This document shows positions 1-10,200 of a DNA stretch of 64,000 bases, piece after piece. The translations under genes were made by a program, and so were the position numbers. The stretch comes from Thermobacillus sp. ZCTH02-B1. GTDB taxonomy: Bacteria > Bacillota > Bacilli > Paenibacillales > Paenibacillaceae. Position 1 is the first letter of the stretch. The number at the start of each line of letters is the position of its first letter. The stretch spans positions 186,001 through 250,000 of the forward strand of contig NZ_LZRU01000019.1 of the NCBI RefSeq assembly GCF_002159085.1, given 5' to 3'. A model generated the notes under the pieces. It saw only the letters and a list, made by a program, of their open reading frames with translations, was not told the origin of the DNA and ran no database searches.

Positions 1-328
1 GGAGACGAGTAAGCAGTCACAGGGGCGCACAGGGAAGGGACGCCGGAGACTGAGAGCGTCCCCGCGTCAGCCGGCTGCCGAAATTCCCTCCGTAGCAGGC
101 CGCTGAACGGGATGCCGCATGGTGAAAAAGCCCGCGGTTCCCCAGTAGGCTGTGCCCGGCGCGGTCCGTTATCCGCACAATGAGCAGCCGCCGGCTGCGA
201 TCGCCTCGTGCGTCGCCGGCCGGAAGGCGCGCGGAAGCGCGGCATGAATCGCGCGTCCGTTGCCGCCGCGGCTGGAAGAAGGGTGGTACCACGGTCCTCT
301 CGTCCCTTTCGGGGCGGGAGGATTTTTT
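1..328 (+). promoter_or_regulatory. T-box riboswitch (Phe) leader of pheST
   Basis: tRNA-sensing leader. Stem I appears to close between GGAG at 1-4 and CTCC at 88-91, with the AGTA bulge at 8-11 facing a candidate specifier triplet TTC (Phe) at 84-86. The distal stem I helix lies around 38-63 (GGGACG...CGTCCC). The conserved T-box sequence AGGGTGGTACCACGG is at 279-293 and is followed by an intrinsic terminator hairpin (about 294-322) with a T6 run at 323-328. The specifier matches the downstream pheS. Uncharged tRNA-Phe should stabilise the antiterminator. The promoter lies outside the window, and the 5' end may be missing a few bases. Confidence 0.92.
294..328 (+). terminator. T-box intrinsic terminator
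   Basis: The TCCTCTCGTCCC / GGGGCGGGAGGA hairpin followed by TTTTTT is the terminator arm of the T-box leader. Its 5' arm follows directly on the T-box sequence, as expected for mutually exclusive antiterminator and terminator folds. Confidence 0.88.
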
Positions 329-367
329 GTTGAAGCCCAAGACAGCACAAGTCCGGAGGTAATCGCG

Positions 368-1402
368 ATGAAGGAACGTCTGGAAGCGCTCCGCGAGGAA
401 GCGCTGCGGGAGCTGGCGGAGGCCGGCGACCCCGCCCGTCTGAACGATCTCAGGGTCAAATATCTCGGCAAGAAGGGCGCGCTCACCGAAATTTTGCGCG
501 GCATGGGGGGCCTCACGGCCGAGGAGCGGCCGGTCGTCGGCCGGATCGCGAACGAGGTGCGCGCCGCGATCGAAGGGATGATCGAGGAGAAGCTGCGTCA
601 GCTCCGGGAGGAGGAGACGGCGCGCCGGCTCAAGGCCGAGACGGTCGACGTCACGCTGCCGGGACGGAAGCCGCCGGCGGGCGCGATCCATCCGCTCACG
701 AGGGTGACGCGCGAGATCGAGGACGTGTTCCTCGGCATGGGGTACACGATCGCCGAAGGTCCGGAGGTCGAGACGGACTTCTTCAACTTCGAGGCGCTCA
801 ACCTGCCGAAGGACCATCCGGCGCGCGACATGCAGGATTCGTTCTACATCACGGACGAGATCCTGCTCCGCACGCAGACGTCGCCCGTGCAGATTCGCGC
901 GATGCGGGCGATGAACGGGCGGACGCCGCTCAAGATCATCTGCCCGGGCAAGGTGTACCGTCGCGACGACGACGACGCGACGCACTCGTTCCAGTTCAAC
1001 CAGGTCGAGGGCCTCGTCGTCGACCGGAACATCCGCATGAGCGACCTCAAGGGGACGCTGCTGGAATTCGCGCGCGCGATGTTCGGCCCGCAGACGCGCA
1101 TCCGGCTCCGGCCGAGCTTCTTCCCGTTCACCGAGCCGAGCGTCGAGGTCGACGTCACCTGCGTGCAATGCGGCGGCAGCGGCTGCCGGATGTGCAAGCA
1201 CACCGGCTGGCTCGAAATTCTCGGCGCCGGCATGGTGCACCCGCGCGTCCTCGAGTACGGCGGATACGATCCGAACGAGGTGAGCGGATTCGCCTTCGGC
1301 CTCGGCATCGAGCGCGTCGCGCTGCTCAAGTACGGCGTGGACGACATCCGGAATTTCTACCTGAACGACATGCGGTTCCTGCGCCAATTCGCGCGGATGT
1401 AG
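368..1402 (+). CDS. pheS: Phenylalanine--tRNA ligase alpha subunit
   Basis: Catalytic alpha subunit of the alpha2beta2 class II phenylalanyl-tRNA synthetase. The 344-residue length matches bacterial PheS. An N-terminal coiled-coil region (about 1-90) precedes the class II core. [11 protein letters not shown] contributes to motif 1/2, and [11 protein letters not shown] near residue 310 is motif 3. I chose ATG 368 because GGAGGT at 355-360 sits at the right distance and the protein then begins MKERLEAL; the reading frame is open further upstream only because it runs through the T-box leader. Co-transcribed with pheT 22 bp downstream. Confidence 0.97.
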   Translation: MKERLEALREEALRELAEAGDPARLNDLRVKYLGKKGALTEILRGMGGLTAEERPVVGRIANEVRAAIEGMIEEKLRQLREEETARRLKAETVDVTLPGRKPPAGAIHPLTRVTREIEDVFLGMGYTIAEGPEVETDFFNFEALNLPKDHPARDMQDSFYITDEILLRTQTSPVQIRAMRAMNGRTPLKIICPGKVYRRDDDDATHSFQFNQVEGLVVDRNIRMSDLKGTLLEFARAMFGPQTRIRLRPSFFPFTEPSVEVDVTCVQCGGSGCRMCKHTGWLEILGAGMVHPRVLEYGGYDPNEVSGFAFGLGIERVALLKYGVDDIRNFYLNDMRFLRQFARM

Positions 1403-1424
1403 GGAAAGGGGCGGCTCAATCGCG

Positions 1425-3863
1425 ATGAAAGTCTCGTATCAATGGCTGAAGGAATACATCAACCTGGAGGGCATTGCGCCCGAAGCGCTGGCCGAGATGT
1501 TGACGCGCGGCGGCATCGAGGTCGACACGGTGGAGCAGCGCAACAGGGGCGTCTCGAATGTCGTCGTGGGCCATGTGCTGGAAAAACAGAAACACCCGGA
1601 CGCGGACCGTCTCAGCGTCTGCAGGGTCGATGCCGGAACCGGCGAGATTCTCCAGATCGTCTGCGGCGCGCCGAACGTCGCCGCGGGGCAGAAGGTGCCG
1701 GTCGCGCTGATCGGCGCAAAGCTGCCGGGCGGCGTCACGATCAAGCGGGCGAAGCTGCGCGGCGTCGAATCGCAGGGCATGATCTGCTCCGCGAAGGAGC
1801 TCGGCATCAACGACAGGCTGCTGCCGAAGGAGATGCAGGAGGGCATCCTCGTCCTGCCGGAGGACAGCGTGATCGGCACGCCGATCACGGAGGTGCTCGG
1901 CCTCGACGACGCGGTGCTTGAGCTGGATCTTACGCCGAACCGCGCCGACTGCCTCAGCATGATCGGTGTCGCGTACGAGACGGCCGCGCTGACGGGCCGC
2001 GCGGTGAAGCTGCCGGATGCGGGCGTGACCGCCGGGCCGGTCAAGGCGGCCGACAGGATCGCCGTCACGATCAGCGCGCCGGATCATTGCTTCCGCTACG
2101 CGGCCCGGTACGTGCAGGGGGTCAAGGTCGGCCCGTCCCCGCAATGGATGCAGAACCGGCTGATCGCGGCCGGCATCCGTCCGATCAACAACATCGTTGA
2201 CATCACGAACTACGTCATGCTGGAATACGGCCAGCCGCTGCACGCGTTCGACGCCGACAAGCTGGGCGGCCGGATCGACGTGCGGCTCGCGCGGCCGGGC
2301 GAGACGATCGTGACGCTCGATGACCAGGAGCGCAAGCTGGACCCGGACATGCTGCTCATTACGGACGGCGAGCGCCCGGTGGCGCTGGCCGGCGTCATGG
2401 GCGGCGCGAACACGGAGGTGACGGACGGGACGGTGAACGTCGTGCTGGAATCGGCCGCGTTCGACGCCGCGTCGGTGCGCCGCACGTCCCGCCGCCTGGG
2501 GCTGCGCTCGGAGGCGAGTCTCCGCTTCGAGAAGGGCGTCGACCCGTCGCGCGTCGTGCCGGCGGTGGACCGCGCCGCGCAGCTCATGGCGCGCTACGCG
2601 GGCGGCACGGTCGCGGAGGGCGTCGTCGAGGCCGTCGTGCGCGAGGGAGAGCCGGCCGTCGTCCGCGTGCCGCTGGCGAAAATCAACGGCCGCCTCGGCA
2701 CGTCGCTGTCCGCGGAGGAGGTGGAGGGCATTTTCTCGCGGCTCGGGTTCGAATCCGGGCTGTCCGCGGACGGCGTTTTCACCGTCAAGGTGCCGACCCG
2801 GCGCGGCGACATCTCCATTCCCGAGGACCTGATTGAGGAAGTCGCGCGGCTCTACGGTTACGACAACATCCCGGCGACGGCGATCGAAGGCAGCACGACG
2901 GCCGGCCGGCTGACCGGACCGCAGGCGATCCGCCGGGCGCTCCGGGAAAGGCTGGCCGACGCGGGCTTGCAGGAGACGTTCACCTACTCGCTCACGCATC
3001 CGTCCCGAACGCGCATGTTTACGCTGCTCGCCGAGGGCGCGGTGCCGATCCGGGTCGCGATGCCGATGAGCGAGGACCGGAGCGAGCTGCGCACGAGCCT
3101 CGTGCCGAGCCTGATCGATGCCGCGATCTACAACCGGAACCGGAAGAACACGGATCTCAGGCTGTTCGAGATCGGCAGCGTCTTCCTCACGAACGAGGAA
3201 CGGCTCACGGGGCTGCCGCGGGAGAGCCACCGGATCGCGGGCCTGCTGACCGGCAGCCGGACGGACGCGCAATGGAACGTCAAGGCGGAGCCGGTGGATT
3301 TCTACGACGCGAAGGGCGTCGTCGAGCTCATCTTTGATCTGCTCGGCCTGAGCGGGCGGGTCCGCTACGAAGCGGCCGCGCCGGACAACCTGCATCCGGG
3401 CCGGGCCGCGAAGATCTGGCTCGACACCGGCGCGGGCGAGGCGCTGGTCGGCTACGTCGGCCAGCTGCATCCGGACCTCCAGCGGAAGGAGGAGCTGGAC
3501 GACACCTACGTGTTCGAGCTCGCGCTGGATGAGCTGTACGCGCACGCGGATACGGCGATCACCCAGCAGCCGCTGCCGCGCTATCCGTCCGTCGAGCGCG
3601 ACCTCGCGGTGCTCGTCGACCGCTCGGTCGAAGCGGGCGGCCTGCTCCGGGCGATCCGCGAAGCGGGCGGCGATCTGCTCGAGTCGGTCGACGTGTTCGA
3701 CGTGTACGTTGACGACCGGCTCGGCGCGGACAAGAAGAGCGTCGCGTTCTCGCTTGTCTACCGCCATCCGGAGCGGACGCTGACGGACGAGGAAGTGAAC
3801 GATCGCCACGCCGCGATCGTCGACCGGCTGGCCCGCGCGTTCGGCGCCGAATTGCGCAAGTAG
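1425..3863 (+). CDS. pheT: Phenylalanine--tRNA ligase beta subunit
   Basis: Beta subunit of PheRS, involved in tRNA binding and editing. At 812 residues it is normal for Firmicutes. Domain order: EMAP-type tRNA-binding domain (about 40-150, containing VVGHVLEKQKHPDADRL), B3/4 editing domain (about 210-390), B5 domain (about 405-480), catalytic-like core, and a C-terminal anticodon-binding FDX-ACB domain (about 718-811, containing RYPSVERDLAVLVD). The start ATG is preceded by GGAAAGGGGCGG. It shares the T-box control of pheS. Confidence 0.97.
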   Translation: MKVSYQWLKEYINLEGIAPEALAEMLTRGGIEVDTVEQRNRGVSNVVVGHVLEKQKHPDADRLSVCRVDAGTGEILQIVCGAPNVAAGQKVPVALIGAKLPGGVTIKRAKLRGVESQGMICSAKELGINDRLLPKEMQEGILVLPEDSVIGTPITEVLGLDDAVLELDLTPNRADCLSMIGVAYETAALTGRAVKLPDAGVTAGPVKAADRIAVTISAPDHCFRYAARYVQGVKVGPSPQWMQNRLIAAGIRPINNIVDITNYVMLEYGQPLHAFDADKLGGRIDVRLARPGETIVTLDDQERKLDPDMLLITDGERPVALAGVMGGANTEVTDGTVNVVLESAAFDAASVRRTSRRLGLRSEASLRFEKGVDPSRVVPAVDRAAQLMARYAGGTVAEGVVEAVVREGEPAVVRVPLAKINGRLGTSLSAEEVEGIFSRLGFESGLSADGVFTVKVPTRRGDISIPEDLIEEVARLYGYDNIPATAIEGSTTAGRLTGPQAIRRALRERLADAGLQETFTYSLTHPSRTRMFTLLAEGAVPIRVAMPMSEDRSELRTSLVPSLIDAAIYNRNRKNTDLRLFEIGSVFLTNEERLTGLPRESHRIAGLLTGSRTDAQWNVKAEPVDFYDAKGVVELIFDLLGLSGRVRYEAAAPDNLHPGRAAKIWLDTGAGEALVGYVGQLHPDLQRKEELDDTYVFELALDELYAHADTAITQQPLPRYPSVERDLAVLVDRSVEAGGLLRAIREAGGDLLESVDVFDVYVDDRLGADKKSVAFSLVYRHPERTLTDEEVNDRHAAIVDRLARAFGAELRK

Positions 3864-3887
3864 GCGGCCGGCAGGCAGGAAACGGTC

Positions 3888-3931
3888 AAAGCCGCATCGA
3901 AGTAATGACGTCGGATATTCGGTGCGGCTTT
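3888..3931 (+). terminator. Probable terminator after pheT
   Basis: Fourteen-base inverted repeat AAAGCCGCATCGAA (3888-3901) / TTCGGTGCGGCTTT (3918-3931), closing a 16-nt loop just after the pheT stop. The T tract is short and interrupted, so termination may be partial. The A-rich left arm would also let it work in the reverse direction. Confidence 0.5.
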
Positions 3932-4012
3932 GTGCTTGGATGCCGCATGCTCTGCGCCCCGACAGGCGCGGCGCCGCCGATCGCAACGACACGAAGGGAG
4001 GAGCGACCGATC

Positions 4013-5104
4013 ATGGAGGCCGAACGCACCCGGGTGACCGTCGATATATTCGGGCAGCAGTACCGCCTGACCGGCCATGCCAGCGCAGAGCACATCCGGC
4101 GCGTGGCGGAGGCGGTGGACGATTACATGAACCGGATGGCCCGCCAGTTTCCCCGGCTGGACATGCCGCGGATTGCCGTGCTGACCGCCGTTCACATGAC
4201 GGACGAGGTCATCCGCCTGCGCGAGGAGGCGGCGAGGCTGCGCCAGGAAGCGGAACGGCGCCGGAAGGCGGAGGAGGAGCTCGCGGAAGCGCGGGCGGAG
4301 ATCGATCGGCTTCTGGCCGAGCGGGAGCGCCTGCGGCAGGAGATGGCCGCCGAGCGGCAGCGGGCGCAGGAGGAAGCGGCGCAGCGCCGCCGCGAAGCGG
4401 ATCAGCGGCTGGCGGCCGCCGAGGCGGACTGGCGGCGGATGTACGAGGAACGGGAAGCCGAACTGCGGCGGGAAGCCGAGGCGAGGGAAGCCGCCCTTGA
4501 GCAGCAGATCGCGGAGCTGCGGCGGGAGGCCGAGGAGCGGGAACGCGAGGCCGCCGGATTGCGCGAACGGGCCGAGGCGGCGGAGCGCGAGGCGGAAGAG
4601 CGGCGCAACGATGCGGAGCAGGCCGGGCGGGAGGCCGGCGAACTGCGGGGCCGGGTCCGGCAGCTCGAGCAGAAGCTGCGCGAGCTCCAGGGAAGCTTCG
4701 AGCGCCTGACCCGCGAGCGCGACGAGCAGGCGGGGCGGGCCTTGCGGCTGGAGGAGCGGATCCGCGAGCTGGAGCTTGCCGCCGCGGAAGCGGAGGAGTG
4801 GCGCGCCCGCGCCGGGGCGCTCGAGGAGGAGCGCCGGCAGGCGGACGCGCGCGCGGCCGAGTGGGCGGCAAAGTTCGAAGCGGAGGCCGGGCGCGCCCGC
4901 GCGGAAGCGGACGCGCTGCGCGGGAAGCTGGAGGCCGTCGAGGAGCAGCTCAGGCAGGCGAAGGACGGCGCCGAGAGCCGGATCGCGGAGCTCGAGGAAG
5001 CCTACGATCGGCTGAACGTCGAGCACACCCGGCTCAAGGAAGAATACGCGAAGCTGCAGAACGAGTTCAACGAATGGATCGAGCTGATCGAATCGAACGG
5101 CTGA
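4013..5104 (+). CDS. zapA: ZapA-like cell division protein with a very long coiled-coil tail
   Basis: The N-terminal ~90 residues match ZapA, the FtsZ-ring-associated protein (TRVTVDIFGQQYRLTGHAS, then a PRLDMPRIAVLTAVHMTDEVI helix). From about residue 65 to the end (363 residues) the chain is an almost unbroken Glu/Arg/Ala-rich coiled coil rich in EAE/REE heptads, ending NEFNEWIELIES. Typical ZapA is about 85-110 residues, so this copy is several times longer. ATG 4013 is chosen because AGGGAGGAG lies just upstream; the open frame from 3905 overlaps the upstream terminator. Its monocistronic unit ends in a strong terminator. The ZapA head is clear; how the tail acts is unknown. Confidence 0.82.
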   Translation: MEAERTRVTVDIFGQQYRLTGHASAEHIRRVAEAVDDYMNRMARQFPRLDMPRIAVLTAVHMTDEVIRLREEAARLRQEAERRRKAEEELAEARAEIDRLLAERERLRQEMAAERQRAQEEAAQRRREADQRLAAAEADWRRMYEEREAELRREAEAREAALEQQIAELRREAEEREREAAGLRERAEAAEREAEERRNDAEQAGREAGELRGRVRQLEQKLRELQGSFERLTRERDEQAGRALRLEERIRELELAAAEAEEWRARAGALEEERRQADARAAEWAAKFEAEAGRARAEADALRGKLEAVEEQLRQAKDGAESRIAELEEAYDRLNVEHTRLKEEYAKLQNEFNEWIELIESNG

Positions 5105-5112
5105 AACGAAAA

Positions 5113-5149
5113 GGTCGGTCGGGATGCACGGATCCCGACCGACCTTTTT
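5113..5149 (+). terminator. Intrinsic terminator after zapA
   Basis: Perfect 13-bp stem GGTCGGTCGGGAT / ATCCCGACCGACC with a short loop, followed by TTTTT. Confidence 0.92.
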
Positions 5150-5193
5150 CCCGGAGAGGGCTGAAGCGAGGCATCCCCGGCCCCGTCGCCACA

Positions 5194-5586
5194 TCACGCC
5201 TCGACGATCAGCTTCGCGAACATTTTCGCGTGGCCGACGCCGCACGGAATGTTGCAGATGATCTCGTATTCCCCCGGTTGCTCGAACGTGACCGTCACCG
5301 TCTGGCCGTCCCGGAGCTCGATGCCGGTCTTCGGCACTTCGATGCCGTGCACCCCTTCTTCGCTCACGAAATGGAACCGCACGGCTTCGCCGGACTTCAC
5401 GCGATACTCGGAACGGTCAAATTCGAAATTCCTCGCCCTGACTTCCAGCACGCTGTCCGTCTGCGTCTGGTTGGATTTGTCGATGATGATGCCCTCCGGG
5501 GCTTTGTTCCCGCCGTTTCCGCACGCGGCAAGCACGCAGGCCAGCGCGAGCGCCGCGGCCGCGGCCGCCGGAAATCGTATCCGCAT
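5194..5586 (-). CDS. CuA-type cupredoxin lipoprotein (cytochrome c oxidase subunit II-like domain)
   Basis: Exported 130-residue lipoprotein. Lipobox LAAC at 19-22 (Cys22 lipidated). The rest is one cupredoxin domain with a complete CuA ligand set: His80, then Cys111, Cys115, His119 and Met122 in the CNIPCGVGHAKM segment (the CxxxCxxxHxxM pattern of COX II). It lacks the two N-terminal membrane helices of COX II, and no oxidase gene is nearby. Possible roles are extracellular electron carrier or copper delivery to an oxidase. ATG at 5586 is preferred: GGAGGG lies upstream and the signal peptide begins MRIRFPAA; the open frame continues 16 codons further upstream. Confidence 0.8.
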   Translation of the reverse strand: MRIRFPAAAAAALALACVLAACGNGGNKAPEGIIIDKSNQTQTDSVLEVRARNFEFDRSEYRVKSGEAVRFHFVSEEGVHGIEVPKTGIELRDGQTVTVTFEQPGEYEIICNIPCGVGHAKMFAKLIVEA

Positions 5587-5956
5587 CCCGCTTCCCTCCG
5601 AATCGGACCGAAAAAATTTCACGGTTTGTGACATTTATCATTGTAACGGATTTTTCAAAGCGGGACGTGACAAACTGTTGGATGAAGTTTGACAAATGCG
5701 TGAACGCGAAAACAGCTTTCCCCCCGGAAAGCTGCATCGAAAGCGGCTCCGTCCGAACGGCGGTGAAGCGGGCGAAGGCCGGCGTTCGCGGAGAAATTCG
5801 CGGAAAACGATCCGCGGCATGCCGTCCGCCGGATGGCGCGGCGGCCGGGCCGGAACCGGGTCGTCTTCCGCGCTGCCTCCGGCCGCGGCGGGGCGTATGC
5901 CCGGGGCGCCTCCGGCGGAACGCGGGCGCCGTCGCGTGTCCGTGCGGTCGGGATAT
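5587..5956. other. Gene-free stretch between two minus-strand genes
   Basis: About 370 bases. The part next to the cupredoxin gene (5600-5700) is relatively AT-rich and probably holds its promoter on the minus strand (TTGAAA and AT-rich hexamers around 5630-5665), but I cannot fix a convincing -35/-10 pair. The rest is GC-rich and shows no ribosome binding site with a credible ORF. Confidence 0.5.
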
Positions 5957-6319
5957 TCAGGATTTCTTGCCCGCTTTGCCCGCTTCGTACGGCGAGCCGA
6001 TCGGGATGAACAGGTCGATGATCCCGATCACGAGTGCGGCCAGGATGGCGCCGAGCCAGGACACTTCCACGTTGCCGACGATGAACTGGGCGATCCAGAT
6101 GACCGCCGCGCTGGCCAGAAATCCGACAATCCCCCGTCCGAACGGCGTAACCTTCTTGCCGAACAGGCCTTCGACGATCCAGCCGAGCACCGCGATCACG
6201 ATGGCAAGGAACAGGGCGCTCCAGAACCCGCCCACGTCGAAACCCGGAACGATCCAGTCGACGACCATCAGGACGAGCGCCGAGACGACGAAACGAACGA
6301 TGGTTCCGATGATGTTCAT
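5957..6319 (-). CDS. Phage holin family 4 superfamily membrane protein (YvlD-like)
   Basis: A 120-residue hydrophobic protein with four predicted membrane helices (about 5-22, 30-52, 60-80, 85-108) and a GxFGRGIVGFLASA segment typical of the YvlD / PF04020 family. These are chromosomal membrane proteins of unclear role, linked in Bacillus to cell-envelope stress operons; the 'holin' name is historical. The ribosome binding site AAGGAGG lies 6-7 nt before the ATG. No phage genes are nearby. Ends in a short basic tail (AGKAGKKS). Confidence 0.8.
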   Translation of the reverse strand: MNIIGTIVRFVVSALVLMVVDWIVPGFDVGGFWSALFLAIVIAVLGWIVEGLFGKKVTPFGRGIVGFLASAAVIWIAQFIVGNVEVSWLGAILAALVIGIIDLFIPIGSPYEAGKAGKKS

Positions 6320-6484
6320 CGCAATTTCCTCCTTGGGATGGGATGCGAGATGCGAATAAAGGCTGCGCTTCCGCCTCGAAATGATGCGGGTTCGGCGTTA
6401 GTGTTCCCGCAATCGGAGGGTTCATGTTTGGCAGGTTTTGCATCGCGCTGACGAAATCCGTCCCGCACATCGTGAGCGGCTCGA

Positions 6485-6513
6485 TGGCACCCGTCCCGCG
6501 CATCGGCTATAAT
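6485..6513 (+). promoter_or_regulatory. Probable promoter of mutS2
   Basis: Perfect -10 TATAAT at 6508-6513, 26 bp before the GTG start; the -35 (TGGCAC at 6485-6490, 17-bp spacer) is weak. Confidence 0.55.
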
Positions 6514-6538
6514 AGGGGGCTGAGAGGAGTTGTGACGG

Positions 6539-8887
<2,349 letters not shown>

Positions 8888-8939
8888 CCGCCGGGCCCGG
8901 ACGGCTCCGGGCACGGGCGCGTAAAGGGGGATGATCACG

Positions 8940-9362
8940 GTGGAGCAGGCTTTGGACCAATGGCTCGGCAATCCGTACTTCGCGTTCGTCGCCTATTTTT
9001 CGGTTGCGATCATCGCGCTGATCATCTTCCTCTACTGCTTCGAATTGGTGGTCCGGTACAAGACGTGGGACGAGATCCGGAACGGCAACCTGGCGGTGGC
9101 GATGGCGACGGGGGGCAAAATTTTCGGCATCTGCAACCTGTTCCGCTTCTCGATCCAGTCCGGCGATTCGCTGTACCAGTCGATTCTCTGGGCGGCTTTC
9201 GGCTTCGTGCTGCTGCTCGTCGCCTATTTCCTGTTCGAATTTTTCACGCCCGTGTTCCGCATCGACGACGAACTGAGGCGGGATAACCGGGCGGTCGGCT
9301 TCATCGCCATGATCATCTCGATCTCGCTCTCTTATGTCATCGGCGCGACCGTCCTGTCATAA
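8940..9362 (+). CDS. DUF350 family membrane protein
   Basis: Small membrane protein with four predicted helices and the DUF350 pattern (charged WDEIRNGNLAVAMATGG loop after helix 1, then FxxFxFFTP). Members often sit near stress or envelope genes; the function is not established. I place the start at GTG 8940 because AAAGGGGG (8923-8930) is 9 nt away; the ATG at 8931 directly abuts that site. This gives 140 residues. It is followed 30 bp later by a tiny membrane ORF and then the zinc-ribbon gene, probably one transcript. Confidence 0.75.
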   Translation: MEQALDQWLGNPYFAFVAYFSVAIIALIIFLYCFELVVRYKTWDEIRNGNLAVAMATGGKIFGICNLFRFSIQSGDSLYQSILWAAFGFVLLLVAYFLFEFFTPVFRIDDELRRDNRAVGFIAMIISISLSYVIGATVLS

Positions 9363-9392
9363 GCGGCAAGCGCCGGCGGGGAGGAACGAGCG

Positions 9393-9467
9393 TTGAAGTA
9401 TCTGTGGGGGACGCTGCTGGTCATTGCGGCGATCTTCATCATTGCGGGCGTTGTGTATTTGATGTGA
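9393..9467 (+). CDS. 24-residue single-helix membrane peptide
   Basis: TTG-start ORF encoding KYLWGTLLVIAAIFIIAGV followed by VYLM and a stop, essentially one membrane helix with a single N-terminal Lys. A good ribosome binding site (GGGAGGAA, 9379-9386) sits 6 nt upstream. Its position between the DUF350 and zinc-ribbon genes, with no other use for that ribosome binding site, supports translation. No function is recognisable. Confidence 0.55.
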   Translation: MKYLWGTLLVIAAIFIIAGVVYLM

Positions 9468-9528
9468 TGCGATACTTCCGCCCGGAGGCGAATCAGGCTC
9501 CGGAGCGGCCGGGAGGATGTCGGATCGG

Positions 9529-10092
9529 ATGGAGCACACGACGATATGTCCATGGTGTCAGACGGAGATCGCCTGGGACGAAGAGACCGGAGAGGAGAAC
9601 ATTTGCCCGTATTGCGAAAATGAGCTCGGCGATTACCGGACGATCAGCGTGGAACTGGAGCGGAACGAAGGTCTGGCGGACGAAGGCGAAGGCGGAGAGC
9701 AGAAGAGCGCGGATTCGGAGGACCGCGGCGACCGCGGCCGGTTCGCGGGCGATTCGGACCTGGAGGGCTTCCGTCCGGTCAACCTGCGGCTGATCGCGCT
9801 GGCGGGCAAGCTCGAGAAGATTTTGATCGAACAGTTGGAAGTGCCGGAATGCCCGTCCTGCCGCGAGTACATGATCGAGGCGGGCACGCAGACCGTGGGC
9901 GCGGAAGGCTGGCAGCCGACCGTGCCGCCGGCGTTGAAGCGGGCGCTCCTGCCCGCGCCGTTCCGCCTGATCTGGTACGTCTGTCCGAATTGCCACCAGA
10001 TGCACACCCTGCTCGCCCCGGAAGACCGTGAGCGGCTGCTCGACAATCTCGGCGGCGACGACGAAGACGGCGGCGAAGCGAAACGGGATTGA
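9529..10092 (+). CDS. Zinc-ribbon protein of unknown function
   Basis: Cytosolic acidic protein with two zinc-knuckle pairs. The first is CPWC...CPYC within the first 30 residues; the second is CPSC...CPNC flanking a conserved GWQPTVPPALKRALLPAPFRL region. A Glu/Asp/Arg-rich low-complexity linker (about residues 45-85) separates them. Four CxxC motifs fit two Zn sites, or one site assembled from both halves. I use ATG 9529 (MEHTTICPWC...), 12 nt after GGGAGG; ATG 9517 abuts that site. Homologues seem familiar from Paenibacillaceae, but I know of no assigned function. Confidence 0.7.
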   Translation: MEHTTICPWCQTEIAWDEETGEENICPYCENELGDYRTISVELERNEGLADEGEGGEQKSADSEDRGDRGRFAGDSDLEGFRPVNLRLIALAGKLEKILIEQLEVPECPSCREYMIEAGTQTVGAEGWQPTVPPALKRALLPAPFRLIWYVCPNCHQMHTLLAPEDRERLLDNLGGDDEDGGEAKRD

Positions 10093-10200
10093 CCGAAGGA
10101 TCGAACGGCGGCGCCCTGCGCCCGGGCCGGGATCCCGCATGACATGACTTCCCGCCCGAACGGGCAACTTAGGGAAGACGGAGTCTACGGGAGGCTGGCG

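Noticed and set aside
260..367. N-terminal extension of pheS into the leader
   Set aside because: The extra codons run through the T-box sequence and terminator; GGAGGT and family alignment support ATG 368.
5957..6319. Prophage lysis gene (holin annotation)
   Set aside because: YvlD-like proteins share the holin Pfam name but are chromosomal; no endolysin or phage genes are nearby.
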